Counted from the stretch's first letter, positions 22,538-31,621 are shown. The stretch: 64,000 bases of DNA from Agromyces sp. Soil535 (GCF_001428255.1 NZ_LMRW01000009.1:1-64000), one strand, 5' to 3'. A program made the numbers and translations. The notes: generated by a model from the letters alone, not told the origin.

Positions 22538-23665
22538 TCATCCGGGCGCGGCATCCGCTCGAGTGCGCCTGCGGCGGAAGTGCTTGCGCTCATCGATCGA
22601 GGGATCGGGGTGGTCCCACACCTTGATGATCGCCCAGGCCACCGCGGTGATCGGCACGGCGAGCACGGCCCCCGCGATGCCCGCGACGATCGTGCCGACG
22701 GCGAGCGCGATGAGGATGACGAGCGGATGCAGCTTGAGGGACTGGGCCATCACCACGGGTTGCAGCAGGTCCCCCTCGAGCTGCTGCACCACGATGACGA
22801 TCGCCACGACGATGAGCGCCACGACCGGCCCGTTGGCCACCAGCGCGACGAGCGCCGCCAGGATGCCCGCCACGGTCGCGCCGATGAGCGGGATGAACGA
22901 GCCGAGGAACACGATCACCGCGAGCGGGAGCGCGAGCGGCACTTGGAGGATCGCGAGGCCGATGCCGATGAGGAACGCGTCGACGAATCCGACGATCGCG
23001 GTGCCCCGCAGGTAGCCGCCGAAGACCTTGACCGCGGTCACTCCGATGCGGCGGCCGCGCTCGACCCGCGCGCCGTGGAACGGACGGAGGAAGAACTCCC
23101 AGATCTTGTCGCCGTCCCTCAAGAAGAAGAACAGCACCACGATCACGAGCGTGACGCCGGTGACGAACTCGGCGGCCGCCGAGACGCCCCGGACCGCCCC
23201 AACGCCGAACTCGGCGCTCGTGACGAAGTCCACGATCGCGTCGCGTGCCTCCGTGACCTGTCGCTGGTCGATGGGGAACGGCACGTCCTCGAGCCATTCC
23301 TGCACGTCCTCGAAGCCCTCCGTCGCGGACTCGACGAGGCTCCCCCACTGGTTGCGCACGGCGACGACGATCGCGGTCACGACGCCGCCGAGCACGAGGA
23401 TGCTGCCGATCATCGTGATCCAGGCGGCGAGGCCCGGCGACATCCCCCGGCCGCGGAGCCACCTGAGGAGCGGGGCGGCCGCCGATGCCAGGATGAGTGC
23501 GATCAGCACGGGGATGACGACGAGCTTGACCTGCACGAGCGCCCACACGCCCAGCGCGACGAGCGCGACGCCGAGGAGCACCTGCAGGCTCCGGATGCTC
23601 CACCTGCCGAGCCGATCGGCCCAGATCTGTCCAAGACGGGGCGACGGCGTGGGTCGAAGGCTCAT
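22538..23665 (-). CDS. AI-2E family transporter (second of two)
   Basis: A 375-residue AI-2E/PerM-family membrane protein. The first helices (LQVLLGVALVALGVWALVQV and VVIPVLIALILASAAAPLL) are followed by a third helix and a soluble region with FEDVQEWLEDVPFPIDQ; the C-terminal helices include the family signatures FLGSFIPLIGATVAGI and QQLEGDLLQPVVMAQSLKLHP. The last is the typical QxxExxxxxPxxxxxxxxxHP motif. A basic tail (ERKHFRRRRTR) points to the cytoplasm. It is a clear paralog of the protein at 0.7-1.8 kb, but the two diverged strongly. No operon partner is seen. Confidence 0.9.
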   Translation of the reverse strand: MSLRPTPSPRLGQIWADRLGRWSIRSLQVLLGVALVALGVWALVQVKLVVIPVLIALILASAAAPLLRWLRGRGMSPGLAAWITMIGSILVLGGVVTAIVVAVRNQWGSLVESATEGFEDVQEWLEDVPFPIDQRQVTEARDAIVDFVTSAEFGVGAVRGVSAAAEFVTGVTLVIVVLFFFLRDGDKIWEFFLRPFHGARVERGRRIGVTAVKVFGGYLRGTAIVGFVDAFLIGIGLAILQVPLALPLAVIVFLGSFIPLIGATVAGILAALVALVANGPVVALIVVAIVIVVQQLEGDLLQPVVMAQSLKLHPLVILIALAVGTIVAGIAGAVLAVPITAVAWAIIKVWDHPDPSIDERKHFRRRRTRADAAPG

Positions 23666-23824
23666 GGCATCACCCTACGACCCGGCTCGCACGACGAGGA
23701 GCGCCTCGTCGACCCAGCGCGGCTGGGTCGACGGAAAGGCCGCGCGTGCCGCCCCGGGATACGCTGGCCGGGACGCGCGCCCGCTGCTGCGGCATCCGCG
23801 CCTCGAGTCCGAGAGGTACCGAAC

Positions 23825-24919
23825 GTGCACGACGCGAACCCGACCGCACCATCCGCCCTCCACCCCGACACCGTCGCCATCGTCTCGGGCCGGCCGCCGC
23901 ACGAGCCCGACCAGCCGATGAGCGTCCCGGTGCACCTCACCTCGACCTACGTCGCCGGCGGCGACCTGGAGTACGGCCGCTACGGCAACCCGTCGTGGAC
24001 GGCGTTCGAGGACACGCTCGGCGCGCTCGAGGGCGGCCGGTGCGTGGCCTTCGCGTCGGGCATGGCCGCGATCGCCGCGGCGTTCGACCTGGTGGAGCCC
24101 GGGGGCACGATCGTGGCGCCGCGCCACTCGTACACCGGCACCGTCGCCGCCCTCATCGAGCGCGAGGAGCACGGGCGCGCGAAGGCCGTGTTCGTCGACA
24201 TCACCGACACCGCGGCGGTGGCGGCGGCGAGCACGGATGCCGCGATGGTCTGGTTCGAGTCGCCCACGAACCCCGCGCTCGAGGTGGCCGACATCGCCGC
24301 GATCGCACGGGCGGCGCACGAGCACGGCGCACTCGTCGCGGTCGACAACACGTTCGCGACCCCGCTGCTGCAGCGCCCGCTGGAGCTCGGCGCCGACCTC
24401 GTCGTGCACTCCGCGACCAAGTACATCTCGGGCCACAGCGACGTGCTCATGGGTGCCGCCGTTGCAGCATCCGACGACCTCGCGGCTGCGCTCGTGCAGC
24501 GCCGCTCGCTCTACGGGGCCATCCCGGCACCGCTCGAGACGTTCCTCGCGCTGCGGGGCCTGCGCACCCTGCCCGTTCGCCTCGAGCGCGCGCAGGCGAC
24601 CGCGCAGGAACTCGTGCGCCGCTTCGCCGGCCACCCGGCGCTCGACGAGGTGCGCTACCCCGGCTTCGGCGCGATCGTGTCGATCGTGGTGCGCGGCGGC
24701 GCCGAGCCCGCCGACGCGCTCGTGCAGCGCACGAGCCTCTGGGTGCACGCCACGAGCCTCGGCGGGGTCGAGTCGACGTTCGAGCGGCGTCGCCGCTGGC
24801 CGCTCGAGCAGCCCACGATCCCCGAAGGGCTCGTGCGGCTCTCGGTCGGTCTCGAGCACGTCGACGACCTGCACCGGGATCTCGTGGCGGCACTGGACAC
24901 GCTCGACTCGCTCGGCTGA
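23825..24919 (+). CDS. Cystathionine gamma-synthase/lyase family PLP enzyme
   Basis: A 364-residue PLP-dependent transsulfuration enzyme of the Cys/Met metabolism family. The cofactor lysine is K199 in [16 protein letters not shown]; the phosphate-binding part is [12 protein letters not shown] and [13 protein letters not shown] is the substrate-side loop, with [15 protein letters not shown] and the Asp in AVDNTFATP. It could be a synthase, a gamma-lyase or a methionine gamma-lyase; the sequence does not decide. The GTG at 23825 is preceded by GAGAGGTACC, a likely ribosome site. The next gene starts only three bases after its stop, so it is expressed with the ferritin-like protein. Confidence 0.9.
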   Translation: MHDANPTAPSALHPDTVAIVSGRPPHEPDQPMSVPVHLTSTYVAGGDLEYGRYGNPSWTAFEDTLGALEGGRCVAFASGMAAIAAAFDLVEPGGTIVAPRHSYTGTVAALIEREEHGRAKAVFVDITDTAAVAAASTDAAMVWFESPTNPALEVADIAAIARAAHEHGALVAVDNTFATPLLQRPLELGADLVVHSATKYISGHSDVLMGAAVAASDDLAAALVQRRSLYGAIPAPLETFLALRGLRTLPVRLERAQATAQELVRRFAGHPALDEVRYPGFGAIVSIVVRGGAEPADALVQRTSLWVHATSLGGVESTFERRRRWPLEQPTIPEGLVRLSVGLEHVDDLHRDLVAALDTLDSLG

Positions 24920-24922
24920 GTC

Positions 24923-25690
24923 ATGGGCTTCGAGGCGTGGCGCACCTACTACGAGCGGAATACCGTTCGGCAGCGGCGCATCGAAGCGTCGGTCGACTGG
25001 GACGCACCCTGCACGATGCCCGAGGCGATGCGCCGCGCGTACGCGCGATCATTCCAGCGGTTCGAGCTCGGCGAGGCAGGCGATGGCCTGCGCCTGCTCG
25101 CGAAGGCGGCGGATGCCGGCGATCCCGTGTACCTCGCCGCGCTCACCCTCCTCGTGCAGGAGGAACAGCGGCACTCCGCGCTGTTCGCCCGGGGCCTCTC
25201 GCACCTCGGTGCTCCACGGCTGAGGTCGCATTGGTCGGATGCGACGTTCACGCGCCTCCGCCGGATGCTCGGACTTCGCACCGAGCTCGCCCTGTTCCTC
25301 ATCGCCGAGTCGACGGCGATCGAGTACTTCCACGCGCTCGCGACTGCCGGGCCGGACGCCGTCATACGCGGAATCGGACGCCGCATCCTCACCGATGAGG
25401 TCGAGCACCTGCGCTTCCAGGTCGACCGCCTCAGAGCCGGCTTCGCGTCCACGCCCTCGGCTGCGCGGGTGTTCGTTGGGATCTGCTGGGGCGTCATCGC
25501 GGCGGGCGCCGCGACGGTGCTGGCCGTGGACCACGGCGCAGCGCTCCGCGCGTGCGGCATCAGGCCCGCCGACTACTGGGGGCGCGCGATGCGCCACTTC
25601 CGCCGTGCCGCCATCGCGGCGCTCTCCCAGCCCGATCGCGGGATCGAAGGACCCTCGGTGCAGCTTGCCGACGAGCACGCCGTCAGCTGA
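24923..25690 (+). CDS. Ferritin-like (diiron-type) protein
   Basis: A 255-residue mainly helical protein with two metal-ligand motifs in ferritin-like spacing. The first helix pair carries LVQEEQRHSALFARGL (EExRH) and the second LTDEVEHLRFQVDR (DExEH), with further glutamates in LIAESTAIEYFHAL. This arrangement matches diiron ferritin-like enzymes. The C-terminal part has a hydrophobic stretch VFVGICWGVIAAGAATVLAV that could be membrane-associated. It is translated directly after the PLP enzyme, so a shared function in sulfur or amino acid metabolism is plausible but unproven. I do not recognise a named family. Confidence 0.7.
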   Translation: MGFEAWRTYYERNTVRQRRIEASVDWDAPCTMPEAMRRAYARSFQRFELGEAGDGLRLLAKAADAGDPVYLAALTLLVQEEQRHSALFARGLSHLGAPRLRSHWSDATFTRLRRMLGLRTELALFLIAESTAIEYFHALATAGPDAVIRGIGRRILTDEVEHLRFQVDRLRAGFASTPSAARVFVGICWGVIAAGAATVLAVDHGAALRACGIRPADYWGRAMRHFRRAAIAALSQPDRGIEGPSVQLADEHAVS

Positions 25691-25710
25691 GGGTCGCCGA
25701 GCGCCCGCGC

Positions 25711-26544
25711 TCAGGTCGCGCGTTCGAGCAGCCAGTCCATCGCATCGGGGACGGTGTCGAGCACAGACACATGGCCGTCGTCGAGTCGCATCCACAGCGT
25801 GGCATCCGGCAGCCGGCTGAGCATCCACGACGCGTGCCGCCGCGGCACGACACGGTCCTGCTCGCCCTGCACCAGGAGCACGGGTGCGACGACCTGCTCG
25901 AGTTCGAACCCCCAGGGCGAGGCGAGTGCGACGTCGTCGTCGATGAGCCCATCCGGGCCGAACACCTCCGAGCGTGCCACGTCGGCGCCGAGCGCCGCCC
26001 ACGGACCCTCCAGCGCGGCGAAGTCGGCCGGCAGGAACTGGTCGGGGTCGAACTCCTCGGTCTCCGCGAACCGAGCCCGCGCCTCGCGGCCCTGCATCGC
26101 CGCGCGCAGTGCCCCAGACGAGCGCATCCCGTCGAACCAGCCGAACGCGTCGGTGTACGGCGCGATGCCGGCGAGCGTCACGACCCCCGTGACGCGTTCT
26201 GGCAGGAGCGCCGCCCCGGCGAGCGCGTGCGGACCGCCGCCCGATGCCCCCATCGCCGCGAACGTCTCGACGCCGAACGCGTCGGCGACCGCGGCGACGT
26301 CGGCCGCGGCCGAGGCGACGTCGCGCCCCGGGTTCGGGGTCGAGCCGCCGTATGCCGGCCGCCCGTACGAGAGCACGCGGATGCCGCGCGCCGACGCCGC
26401 CTCCAGCACCGGGTGGAGCGGGGCGCCGGTCTGCGGCGACCCGTGGTGCCACACGAGCACCAGCCGCGACGCGGCATCCGCTCCGCCGTCGTACGCGCGC
26501 AGCACGCGTCCGTCGTCGAGTCGCACATCGAGGGCCGTGATCAT
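25711..26544 (-). CDS. Alpha/beta hydrolase
   Basis: A 277-residue alpha/beta hydrolase-fold protein. The nucleophile elbow is AMGASGGGPHALA (GASGG with the catalytic Ser), the acid is in VQGEQDRVVP and the base His in DDGHVSV. The oxyanion region reads WHHGSPQTG, and RPAYGGSTPNPGR is typical of this hydrolase type. The substrate is not predictable. The ATG at 26544 follows GGGAGGCGGC. It is convergent with the ferritin-like gene; a GAGCGC/GCGCTC hairpin overlaps the stop region. Confidence 0.9.
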   Translation of the reverse strand: MITALDVRLDDGRVLRAYDGGADAASRLVLVWHHGSPQTGAPLHPVLEAASARGIRVLSYGRPAYGGSTPNPGRDVASAAADVAAVADAFGVETFAAMGASGGGPHALAGAALLPERVTGVVTLAGIAPYTDAFGWFDGMRSSGALRAAMQGREARARFAETEEFDPDQFLPADFAALEGPWAALGADVARSEVFGPDGLIDDDVALASPWGFELEQVVAPVLLVQGEQDRVVPRRHASWMLSRLPDATLWMRLDDGHVSVLDTVPDAMDWLLERAT

Positions 26545-26595
26545 GCCGCCTCCCCTGCCGTCAACCCGGCCGAACGCCTGGATGCCCAGCCTAGA

Positions 26596-27357
26596 GTGGT
26601 GCAGGTGGTGGGCAGCTTCTTCTCGGGCGTGGGGATGCTGCTGCGCGGCTTCGCCTTCTGGGGCCGGCGCCCCGGCGTGATGCTGCTCGGCCTCATCCCG
26701 GCGGCAGTCGTCTTCGTCCTCGTCCTCGCGGCGCTCGTCGCACTCGGGATCAGCCTGCCCGGGCTCACCGATTGGCTGACGCCGTTCGCGGATGCGTGGG
26801 TCGACCCTTGGCCGGCCCTGTTCCGCGGGACCATCGGCGCGATCATCTTCGGCGCCGCCGTCGTGCTCGCGGCCGTCACCTTCACGGCGCTCACGCTCGC
26901 CGTCGGCGACCCGTTCTACGAGCGCATCTGGCGCGCCGTCGAGCTCGAACTCGGTGGGGAGGTGCCCGAACGGGGAGTCGGGTTCTGGCGATCCGTGAGG
27001 GACTCGCTCGTGCTCATCGCGGCCGGTCTCGTCACCGCGATCGGTGTCGCGCTCACCGGATTCGTGCCGGTGGTCGGCGCCGTGCTCGCGCCGACCCTCG
27101 GCGTGATCCTCTCGGGGCGGCTGCTCGCGATGGAGCTGAGCTCGCGCCCGCTCGAGGCACGCGGCATCGACCGGGCTGCTCGCCGGGCGCTGCTCCGCGG
27201 CCACCGCTCACGGCTGCTCGGATTCGGCGTCGCGACACAACTCTGCTTCATGATCCCGTTCGGCGCCGTGATCACGATGCCGGCCGCCGTCGCCGGCTCG
27301 ACGCTGCTCGCGCGCTCGGTGCTCGACACTCCTGCTCAGCTGACGGCCCGGCGGTAG
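26596..27357 (+). CDS. EI24 domain membrane protein
   Basis: A membrane protein of about 253 residues in the EI24/CysZ-like family (PF07264). It begins FFSGVGMLLRGFAFWGRRPGVM, with hydrophobic helices LLGLIPAAVVFVLVLAALVA, GTIGAIIFGAAVVLAAVTFT and three more towards the C-terminus, and carries the conserved loop VGDPFYERIWRAVE. CysZ imports sulfate; actinobacterial EI24 proteins have no established substrate. Four GTG codons at 26596-26610 could start translation; no Shine-Dalgarno is visible, and a leaderless transcript is possible. Its end overlaps the convergent ABC permease gene by 22 bp. Confidence 0.86.
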   Translation: MVQVVGSFFSGVGMLLRGFAFWGRRPGVMLLGLIPAAVVFVLVLAALVALGISLPGLTDWLTPFADAWVDPWPALFRGTIGAIIFGAAVVLAAVTFTALTLAVGDPFYERIWRAVELELGGEVPERGVGFWRSVRDSLVLIAAGLVTAIGVALTGFVPVVGAVLAPTLGVILSGRLLAMELSSRPLEARGIDRAARRALLRGHRSRLLGFGVATQLCFMIPFGAVITMPAAVAGSTLLARSVLDTPAQLTARR

Positions 27358-28133
27358 GTGCGAATCGCGAGGGGGACGAAGACTACGAGGATTCCCACGG
27401 TCCACGCGAGGGCGGTGAGGACCTCACCGGCGATCGTGTGGCCGACGGGGAGGGCTCCTTCGCCGAGGGTGAGGCCACGCAACGCGTTGCTGACGATGGT
27501 GATGGGCTGGTGGTCGGCGAAGGTGGCGAGCCACTCCGGCATCGTGCTCGTCGGCAGGAAGACCGAGCTCGTCAGGGTGAGCGGGAAGACGACCAGGTAG
27601 ACGGCTGCTTGGATCGCTTCGGCGTTCTTCATCGCGAGCCCGAGAGTCGCCATGATCCAGGAGCAGGCGTAGCCGAAGGCGAGCGCGAGTGCCATGGCGG
27701 CGAGCAGGTGCCAGATGCTCGTCTGCAGTCGGAAGCCGAGCGCGATCCCGACGCCGAGTTGCAGGGTGAGGATGAACGCGTTGCGTACCAGGTCGGCGAG
27801 GGTACGACCGGCGAGAACGGCCGAGCGCGCCATGGGCAGGGACCGGAATCGGTCGATGACGCCGTTCGCACGGTCTCTGTTGAGGCCGAACGCGGTCGGA
27901 GCGGCACCGAACACGGCTGACTGGGCGAGGATTCCGGGGACGAGCCAGTTGATGTACTCACCTTGCGCCGCGGCAGGCAGGGCATTCTCGATGGCTCCAC
28001 CGAACACGTAGAGGAACAGGAGCATGAACGTCACGGGCTGAATCGTCGATAAGACGAGGACATCAGGCAGGCGGAGGTTCGCCAGGAGGTTGCGCTTGGT
28101 GATGACTCCGATGTGGATGACTGCGTTGCTCAT
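27336..28133 (-). CDS. ABC-2 type transporter permease (DrrB-like)
   Basis: A 265-residue ABC-2 permease of the DrrB family, the membrane half of an exporter. It has six hydrophobic helices and the family landmarks NLLANLRLPDVLVLSTIQPV, YINWLVPGILAQSAVFG, LNRDRANGVIDRFRSLPMAR, and FLPTSTMPEWLATFADHQPIT near the C-terminus. It overlaps the upstream ATPase gene by 4 bp. The pair probably exports a hydrophobic drug or metabolite, as DrrAB does with daunorubicin, but there is no biosynthesis cluster here. Regulation is probably by the divergent TetR protein next to the operon. Confidence 0.93.
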   Translation of the reverse strand: MSNAVIHIGVITKRNLLANLRLPDVLVLSTIQPVTFMLLFLYVFGGAIENALPAAAQGEYINWLVPGILAQSAVFGAAPTAFGLNRDRANGVIDRFRSLPMARSAVLAGRTLADLVRNAFILTLQLGVGIALGFRLQTSIWHLLAAMALALAFGYACSWIMATLGLAMKNAEAIQAAVYLVVFPLTLTSSVFLPTSTMPEWLATFADHQPITIVSNALRGLTLGEGALPVGHTIAGEVLTALAWTVGILVVFVPLAIRTYRRAVS

Positions 28134-29101
28134 ACCATCGTGCGTTCTGCGAGAGCCGATGGGGCGGGCGCGCGGCCGGTGAGGTGGAGGAACACGTCAT
28201 CGAGGGTGGGCTGATGCAGGCCGATGTCGTCAGGGCGGATGCCCGCGCCATCGAGCCGTTGCAGGGCTTCGCGTAGGGTGTTCGCTCCTCTGCGCGCGGG
28301 CAGGACAAGCGTGCCGCGGTGGGTGTCGTACGTGGCGTGGCCGCCATCGACGCCTCCGAGGATGGCGACGGCCGAGTCGCGCTGGTCATCGGGCACGGAC
28401 AGCTCCAGGACCGATCCGCCTGTGCGGGCCTTGAGCTGCTCTGCAGTGCCTTCGCTGACGAGGCGGCCGTGGTCGATGACGGCGATCCGGTCAGCCAGCT
28501 GGTCGGCCTCCTCCAGGTACTGGGTGGTGAGCAGAACCGTGGTGCCACCGTCGACGAGGTCATGGATCAGGCCCCAGATGTCGCGGCGGCTGGCCGGGTC
28601 GACGCCGGTCGTGGGCTCGTCGAGGAACAGGATGTCGGGCTCGCCGACGAGCGACGCGGCGAGGTCGATGCGCCGGCGCATGCCGCCGGAGTACGTCTTG
28701 ACCTGCCGGTCTGCGGCATCGGCGAGGTGAAGGCGTTCCAGGACCTCCCCGGCGCGGGCCCTGGCCTGGCGTCGAGGAAGACCGTAGAGACGACCGGTCA
28801 TCTCGGTGTTCTCACGACCGGTGAGATAGTCATCGACCGCGGCGTATTGCCCGGCGAGGCCGATGCGCCGACGGACCTCAGCCGGGTTCCGGCGAACGTC
28901 GTACCCTGCGACGTGGGCGGTGCCGCCGTCGGCTCGCAGCAACGTGGCAAGGATCCGGATGAGGGTGGTCTTGCCAGCGCCGTTCGGGCCGAGCAACGCG
29001 AAGATGACCCCACGTTCGATGTCGAGGCTCAGTCCGTCGAGCGCCTTCACCTCGCCATAGGCCTTGAGCAGATGCTCGACGCTGATGATCGCGTTGCTCA
29101 T
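28130..29101 (-). CDS. Daunorubicin-resistance-type ABC transporter ATPase (DrrA-like)
   Basis: A 323-residue ATP-binding subunit of an ABC-2 exporter. Walker A is LLGPNGAGKTTLIR, the ABC signature is TYSGGMRRRIDLA, Walker B is ILFLDEPTTGVDP, and the switch His is in VLLTTQYLEEADQLADRIAVID. The C-terminal segment after residue 225 is the DrrA-type extension, ending with DIGLHQPTLDDVFLHLTG. It forms an exporter with the following permease. Compared with neighbours this gene and the permease use fewer GC-only codons and their promoter region is AT-rich, which could reflect acquisition. Confidence 0.94.
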   Translation of the reverse strand: MSNAIISVEHLLKAYGEVKALDGLSLDIERGVIFALLGPNGAGKTTLIRILATLLRADGGTAHVAGYDVRRNPAEVRRRIGLAGQYAAVDDYLTGRENTEMTGRLYGLPRRQARARAGEVLERLHLADAADRQVKTYSGGMRRRIDLAASLVGEPDILFLDEPTTGVDPASRRDIWGLIHDLVDGGTTVLLTTQYLEEADQLADRIAVIDHGRLVSEGTAEQLKARTGGSVLELSVPDDQRDSAVAILGGVDGGHATYDTHRGTLVLPARRGANTLREALQRLDGAGIRPDDIGLHQPTLDDVFLHLTGRAPAPSALAERTMV

Positions 29102-29223
29102 GCTTCATTCCTTTACTCCACATTGTATAACAGATAGTAAACATATGCACGAGTACACTTCAATGTCAATACGCGGGCGCACTCGACTCCTGAGTCGACC
29201 AGCCGCCGCGAATGGGAGGACCG
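29102..29223. promoter_or_regulatory. AT-rich divergent promoter region, drrAB-like operon and tetR
   Basis: This 122-base gap is markedly richer in A and T than the rest of the window (for example TTGTATAACAGATAGTAAAC). On the minus strand TGTTATACAAT resembles an extended -10 for the exporter operon. I see no perfect palindrome, but a TetR operator is expected here from the divergent layout. Confidence 0.5.
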
Positions 29224-29817
29224 ATGACTGAGCCGGTGAAGGCTGAACGGGAGCAGAGACTGCCACGCGTCGAACGGCGGGAGCAGATCCTCGCCGCCGC
29301 CACGGAAGCCTTCGCACGCAGCGGTTTCGCAGCGACCAGCCTGGACGACATCGCCACCGAGGCCGGGATCTCACGAGTGATCCTGTACCGGCATTTCGAC
29401 TCGAAGACCGACCTCTACCGAGCGGTTCTCGACCGCATGCGCGCCCGCCTGGCCGCCAACGTCGGTGAGCCGGTCGGCGGTTTCACCGACACCAGCATCG
29501 ACGGCTTGCTCGCTGCGGCGCTCGAGTCCCCAGCCGGGTTCCGGCTGCTGTTCCAGCACGCCGCCCGGGAACCGGAGTTCAGGGCGAGCGTCGATGAGTT
29601 CCGCGACGATATGACCACTGCCGCGCTGCTGCAGATCTCCGCCTTCGTCCAAGATCGGCGCTTGGCGCTCTGGGCGTCGAAACTGGCTCCGGTCGTGGCG
29701 ATCGAGGCCATCATCGCGTGGCTCGACGCCGGCCAGCCCGACCCCGACGGAGCTGCCGGACGGGTTCGACAGGCCGTCATGGGTGTCATCAGGGCGGCCG
29801 CATCCTCCGAAGGCTAG
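29224..29817 (+). CDS. TetR/AcrR family regulator
   Basis: A 197-residue TetR regulator. The DNA-binding domain (about 15-62) is RREQILAAATEAFARSGF, TSLDDIATEAGISRVILYRHFDSKTDLYRAVL. The ligand domain is less conserved (LLAAALESPAGFRLLFQHAA, and VVAIEAIIAWLDAGQP). The ATG at 29224 follows GGGAGGACCG. It is divergent from the DrrAB-like exporter and is likely its repressor, released by the exported compound. Its stop overlaps the last codon of the convergent methyltransferase gene by 4 bp. Confidence 0.93.
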   Translation: MTEPVKAEREQRLPRVERREQILAAATEAFARSGFAATSLDDIATEAGISRVILYRHFDSKTDLYRAVLDRMRARLAANVGEPVGGFTDTSIDGLLAAALESPAGFRLLFQHAAREPEFRASVDEFRDDMTTAALLQISAFVQDRRLALWASKLAPVVAIEAIIAWLDAGQPDPDGAAGRVRQAVMGVIRAAASSEG

Positions 29818-30407
29818 TCGCCGCCGGGCGCACGCCCGTCGAACAGCAGCATCGGCACCGGTCCGAACGGCATCGATCGCACCCGCAACCGTCGGATGTC
29901 GCCGCCGACGAACCCCGCCTCGGCGAGCGCCCGTTCGGTGTCGCGGTCCCAGTGGCATCCGTGGCACACCCGCTTCGAGATCGGCGTCGCCACCCACTGC
30001 ACCGCGCGCTTCAGGGTGCCCGGCGGCGCCACGACGTGATCGACGAAGATCACCCGACCGCCCGGCACGAGGATCCGGCGCACCTCGGCGAGCGCCGCCG
30101 CCGGATCGTCGACCGAGCAGAGCACGTAGGTGCCCACGACCGCGTCGACCGAATGGTCGGGCAGCGGGATCGACTCGGCCCGGGCGTCCAAGGGCGTGGC
30201 CGTGTGCCGCCACTCGCGTGCGCGCGTGGCGAGCTCGGCGCGCCGCTTCGCATCGGGCTCGAGTCCCTGCCACTCGACGCCCGGGTCGAACGCGCCGAAG
30301 TTCTCGCCGTCGCCGGCGCCGATCTCGAGCACGCGCCCGCGCACGCGCCCGAGGAACTCGCGTTCGAGGTCGTCGAGCCCGGCGTCGTCGATCAGCGCGG
30401 TCGCCAC
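29814..30407 (-). CDS. Class I SAM-dependent methyltransferase
   Basis: A 197-residue methyltransferase with a Rossmann fold. Motif I is GRVLEIGAGDGENFGAF, the acidic end of strand 2 is WQGLEPDAKRRAEL, motif II/III are AVVGTYVLCSVDDPA and LVPGGRVIFVDHV. It resembles the methyltransferase-11 group often annotated as phospholipid or ubiquinone/menaquinone-type, with the tail WDRDTERALAEAGF seen in METTL7-like proteins. The CHGCHW motif (Cys-x-x-Cys) in the C-terminal part is also found in that group. The substrate is not known. Confidence 0.87.
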   Translation of the reverse strand: MATALIDDAGLDDLEREFLGRVRGRVLEIGAGDGENFGAFDPGVEWQGLEPDAKRRAELATRAREWRHTATPLDARAESIPLPDHSVDAVVGTYVLCSVDDPAAALAEVRRILVPGGRVIFVDHVVAPPGTLKRAVQWVATPISKRVCHGCHWDRDTERALAEAGFVGGDIRRLRVRSMPFGPVPMLLFDGRAPGGD

Positions 30408-30438
30408 CCTTGCACGCTACCGCTCCGACGCTGAGTCG

Positions 30439-31389
30439 TCAGCCCTGCACGCGACCTGACGTCGCCGCGATGCGCTTCAGCAGCGGCGGCTTGGCGAGCA
30501 CCCAGGCGACCACCATGACCACGACGGATGCCGCGAAGACCCCGAAACCGATCCAGTCGTCGGCGTCGCGGGCGGCGTACATCTCGTTGAGCTTGCGGAG
30601 CGCGCCGGTCGTAAGCACCAGCACGACGTGCACGAACGTGAACGCCAGGAAGAACAGCATCACGGGATAGTGCAAGGACTTGCCCAGCTTCTCGGGGAAG
30701 GCGCGCACGAGCGGACCATCCAGCGGCCACACCGACGACAACCGCAGGCCCGTGAGGATCGCGATCGGCGACGCGATGAACACGATCGTGAAGTACGCGA
30801 GCTGCTGCAGCGAGTTGTACACGACCCACGAGTTCTCGGTCGGCCACTCCAGCGAGGCGTACTGCAGCGCCGCTGAGACCGCATTTGGCACCACCGCCCA
30901 ATCGGTCGGCACGATGCGCAGCCACTGCCCGGTGGCGAAGAGCAGCACCACGTAGACGATGCCGTTGAGCACCCAGAACGCGTCGAGCCAGAGGTGGAAC
31001 CACAGGTGGATGCCCATCCGGCGCGGGTTGCGCTTCGTGCGAGGCCATCTCGTGTTGTCGCGGGTCCAGAACCCGGGCGGGCGCTGCTTGGAACGCAACT
31101 GGTATCCCGTGCGCACGAGCAGCAGCAGGAAGAACGAGTTCAGGAAGTGCTGCCAGCCGAGCCAGGCCGGAATACCGACGGGCGTGCCCTCGGGCGGCGG
31201 GACGATACCCGGATAGCTCTCGATGAACTGCTCGACCGCAGGCAGCCCGCGCAACCAGCGCGCCACGAGCACCATGACGACGAACGCGACGAGGGAGATG
31301 ACCGTCCACCAGAGCACGCGCTTGCGCTGGGCCTTCCACCAGTCGCGCGCTCGGGCGGTGCGGCTGGGCTTCGAGGAGGTCACGGTCAT
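30439..31389 (-). CDS. Cytochrome b/b6-domain membrane protein
   Basis: A membrane protein of about 316 residues related to cytochrome b561/formate-dehydrogenase gamma-type subunits. Candidate heme-ligand histidines lie in hydrophobic helices: GWQHFLNSFFLLLLVRTGY, GIHLWFHLWLDAFWVL and LHYPVMLFFLAFTFVHVVLVL. Five hydrophobic segments are visible. The family often works with a molybdopterin sulfite-oxidase-like partner, but none is nearby. ATG 31389 is preferred over the upstream GTG 31437 because an AGAAGGA lies upstream at a suitable distance; the extra 16 residues are Pro/Glu-rich. Confidence 0.8.
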   Translation of the reverse strand: MTVTSSKPSRTARARDWWKAQRKRVLWWTVISLVAFVVMVLVARWLRGLPAVEQFIESYPGIVPPPEGTPVGIPAWLGWQHFLNSFFLLLLVRTGYQLRSKQRPPGFWTRDNTRWPRTKRNPRRMGIHLWFHLWLDAFWVLNGIVYVVLLFATGQWLRIVPTDWAVVPNAVSAALQYASLEWPTENSWVVYNSLQQLAYFTIVFIASPIAILTGLRLSSVWPLDGPLVRAFPEKLGKSLHYPVMLFFLAFTFVHVVLVLTTGALRKLNEMYAARDADDWIGFGVFAASVVVMVVAWVLAKPPLLKRIAATSGRVQG

Positions 31390-31621
31390 CTCCGGGTGCG
31401 GTTCCTTCTCCGGTGGGGGCCGGCGCGAGGCCGTCACGACGGGCGCGCACGCGCGCCGGAGCCGCGGCGGCGGACAACGGATGCATCGACCCTAGCGTCG
31501 GCGGCTGCAAGCGGCGAAGCCGGGCCGCAACACCATGACGCAACGCGGCAGGACGGCGGCGTGAAGAAGGGTCGGACACTCCTTCGTAGACACGCCGCCG
31601 TCGTGGTGCTTCAGTGGTCTC
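31390..31621. other. Divergent intergenic region with a long hairpin
   Basis: About 230 bases without a gene. The main structure is a large inverted repeat, GACGGCGGCGTG (31553-31564) with CACGCCGCCGTC (31592-31603), perfect over 12 bp; inside it, GAAGG and CCTTC can extend the fold. It ends 18 bases before the start of the FAD oxidoreductase gene, so it would be in the 5' leader or would overlap the promoter. Confidence 0.6.
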
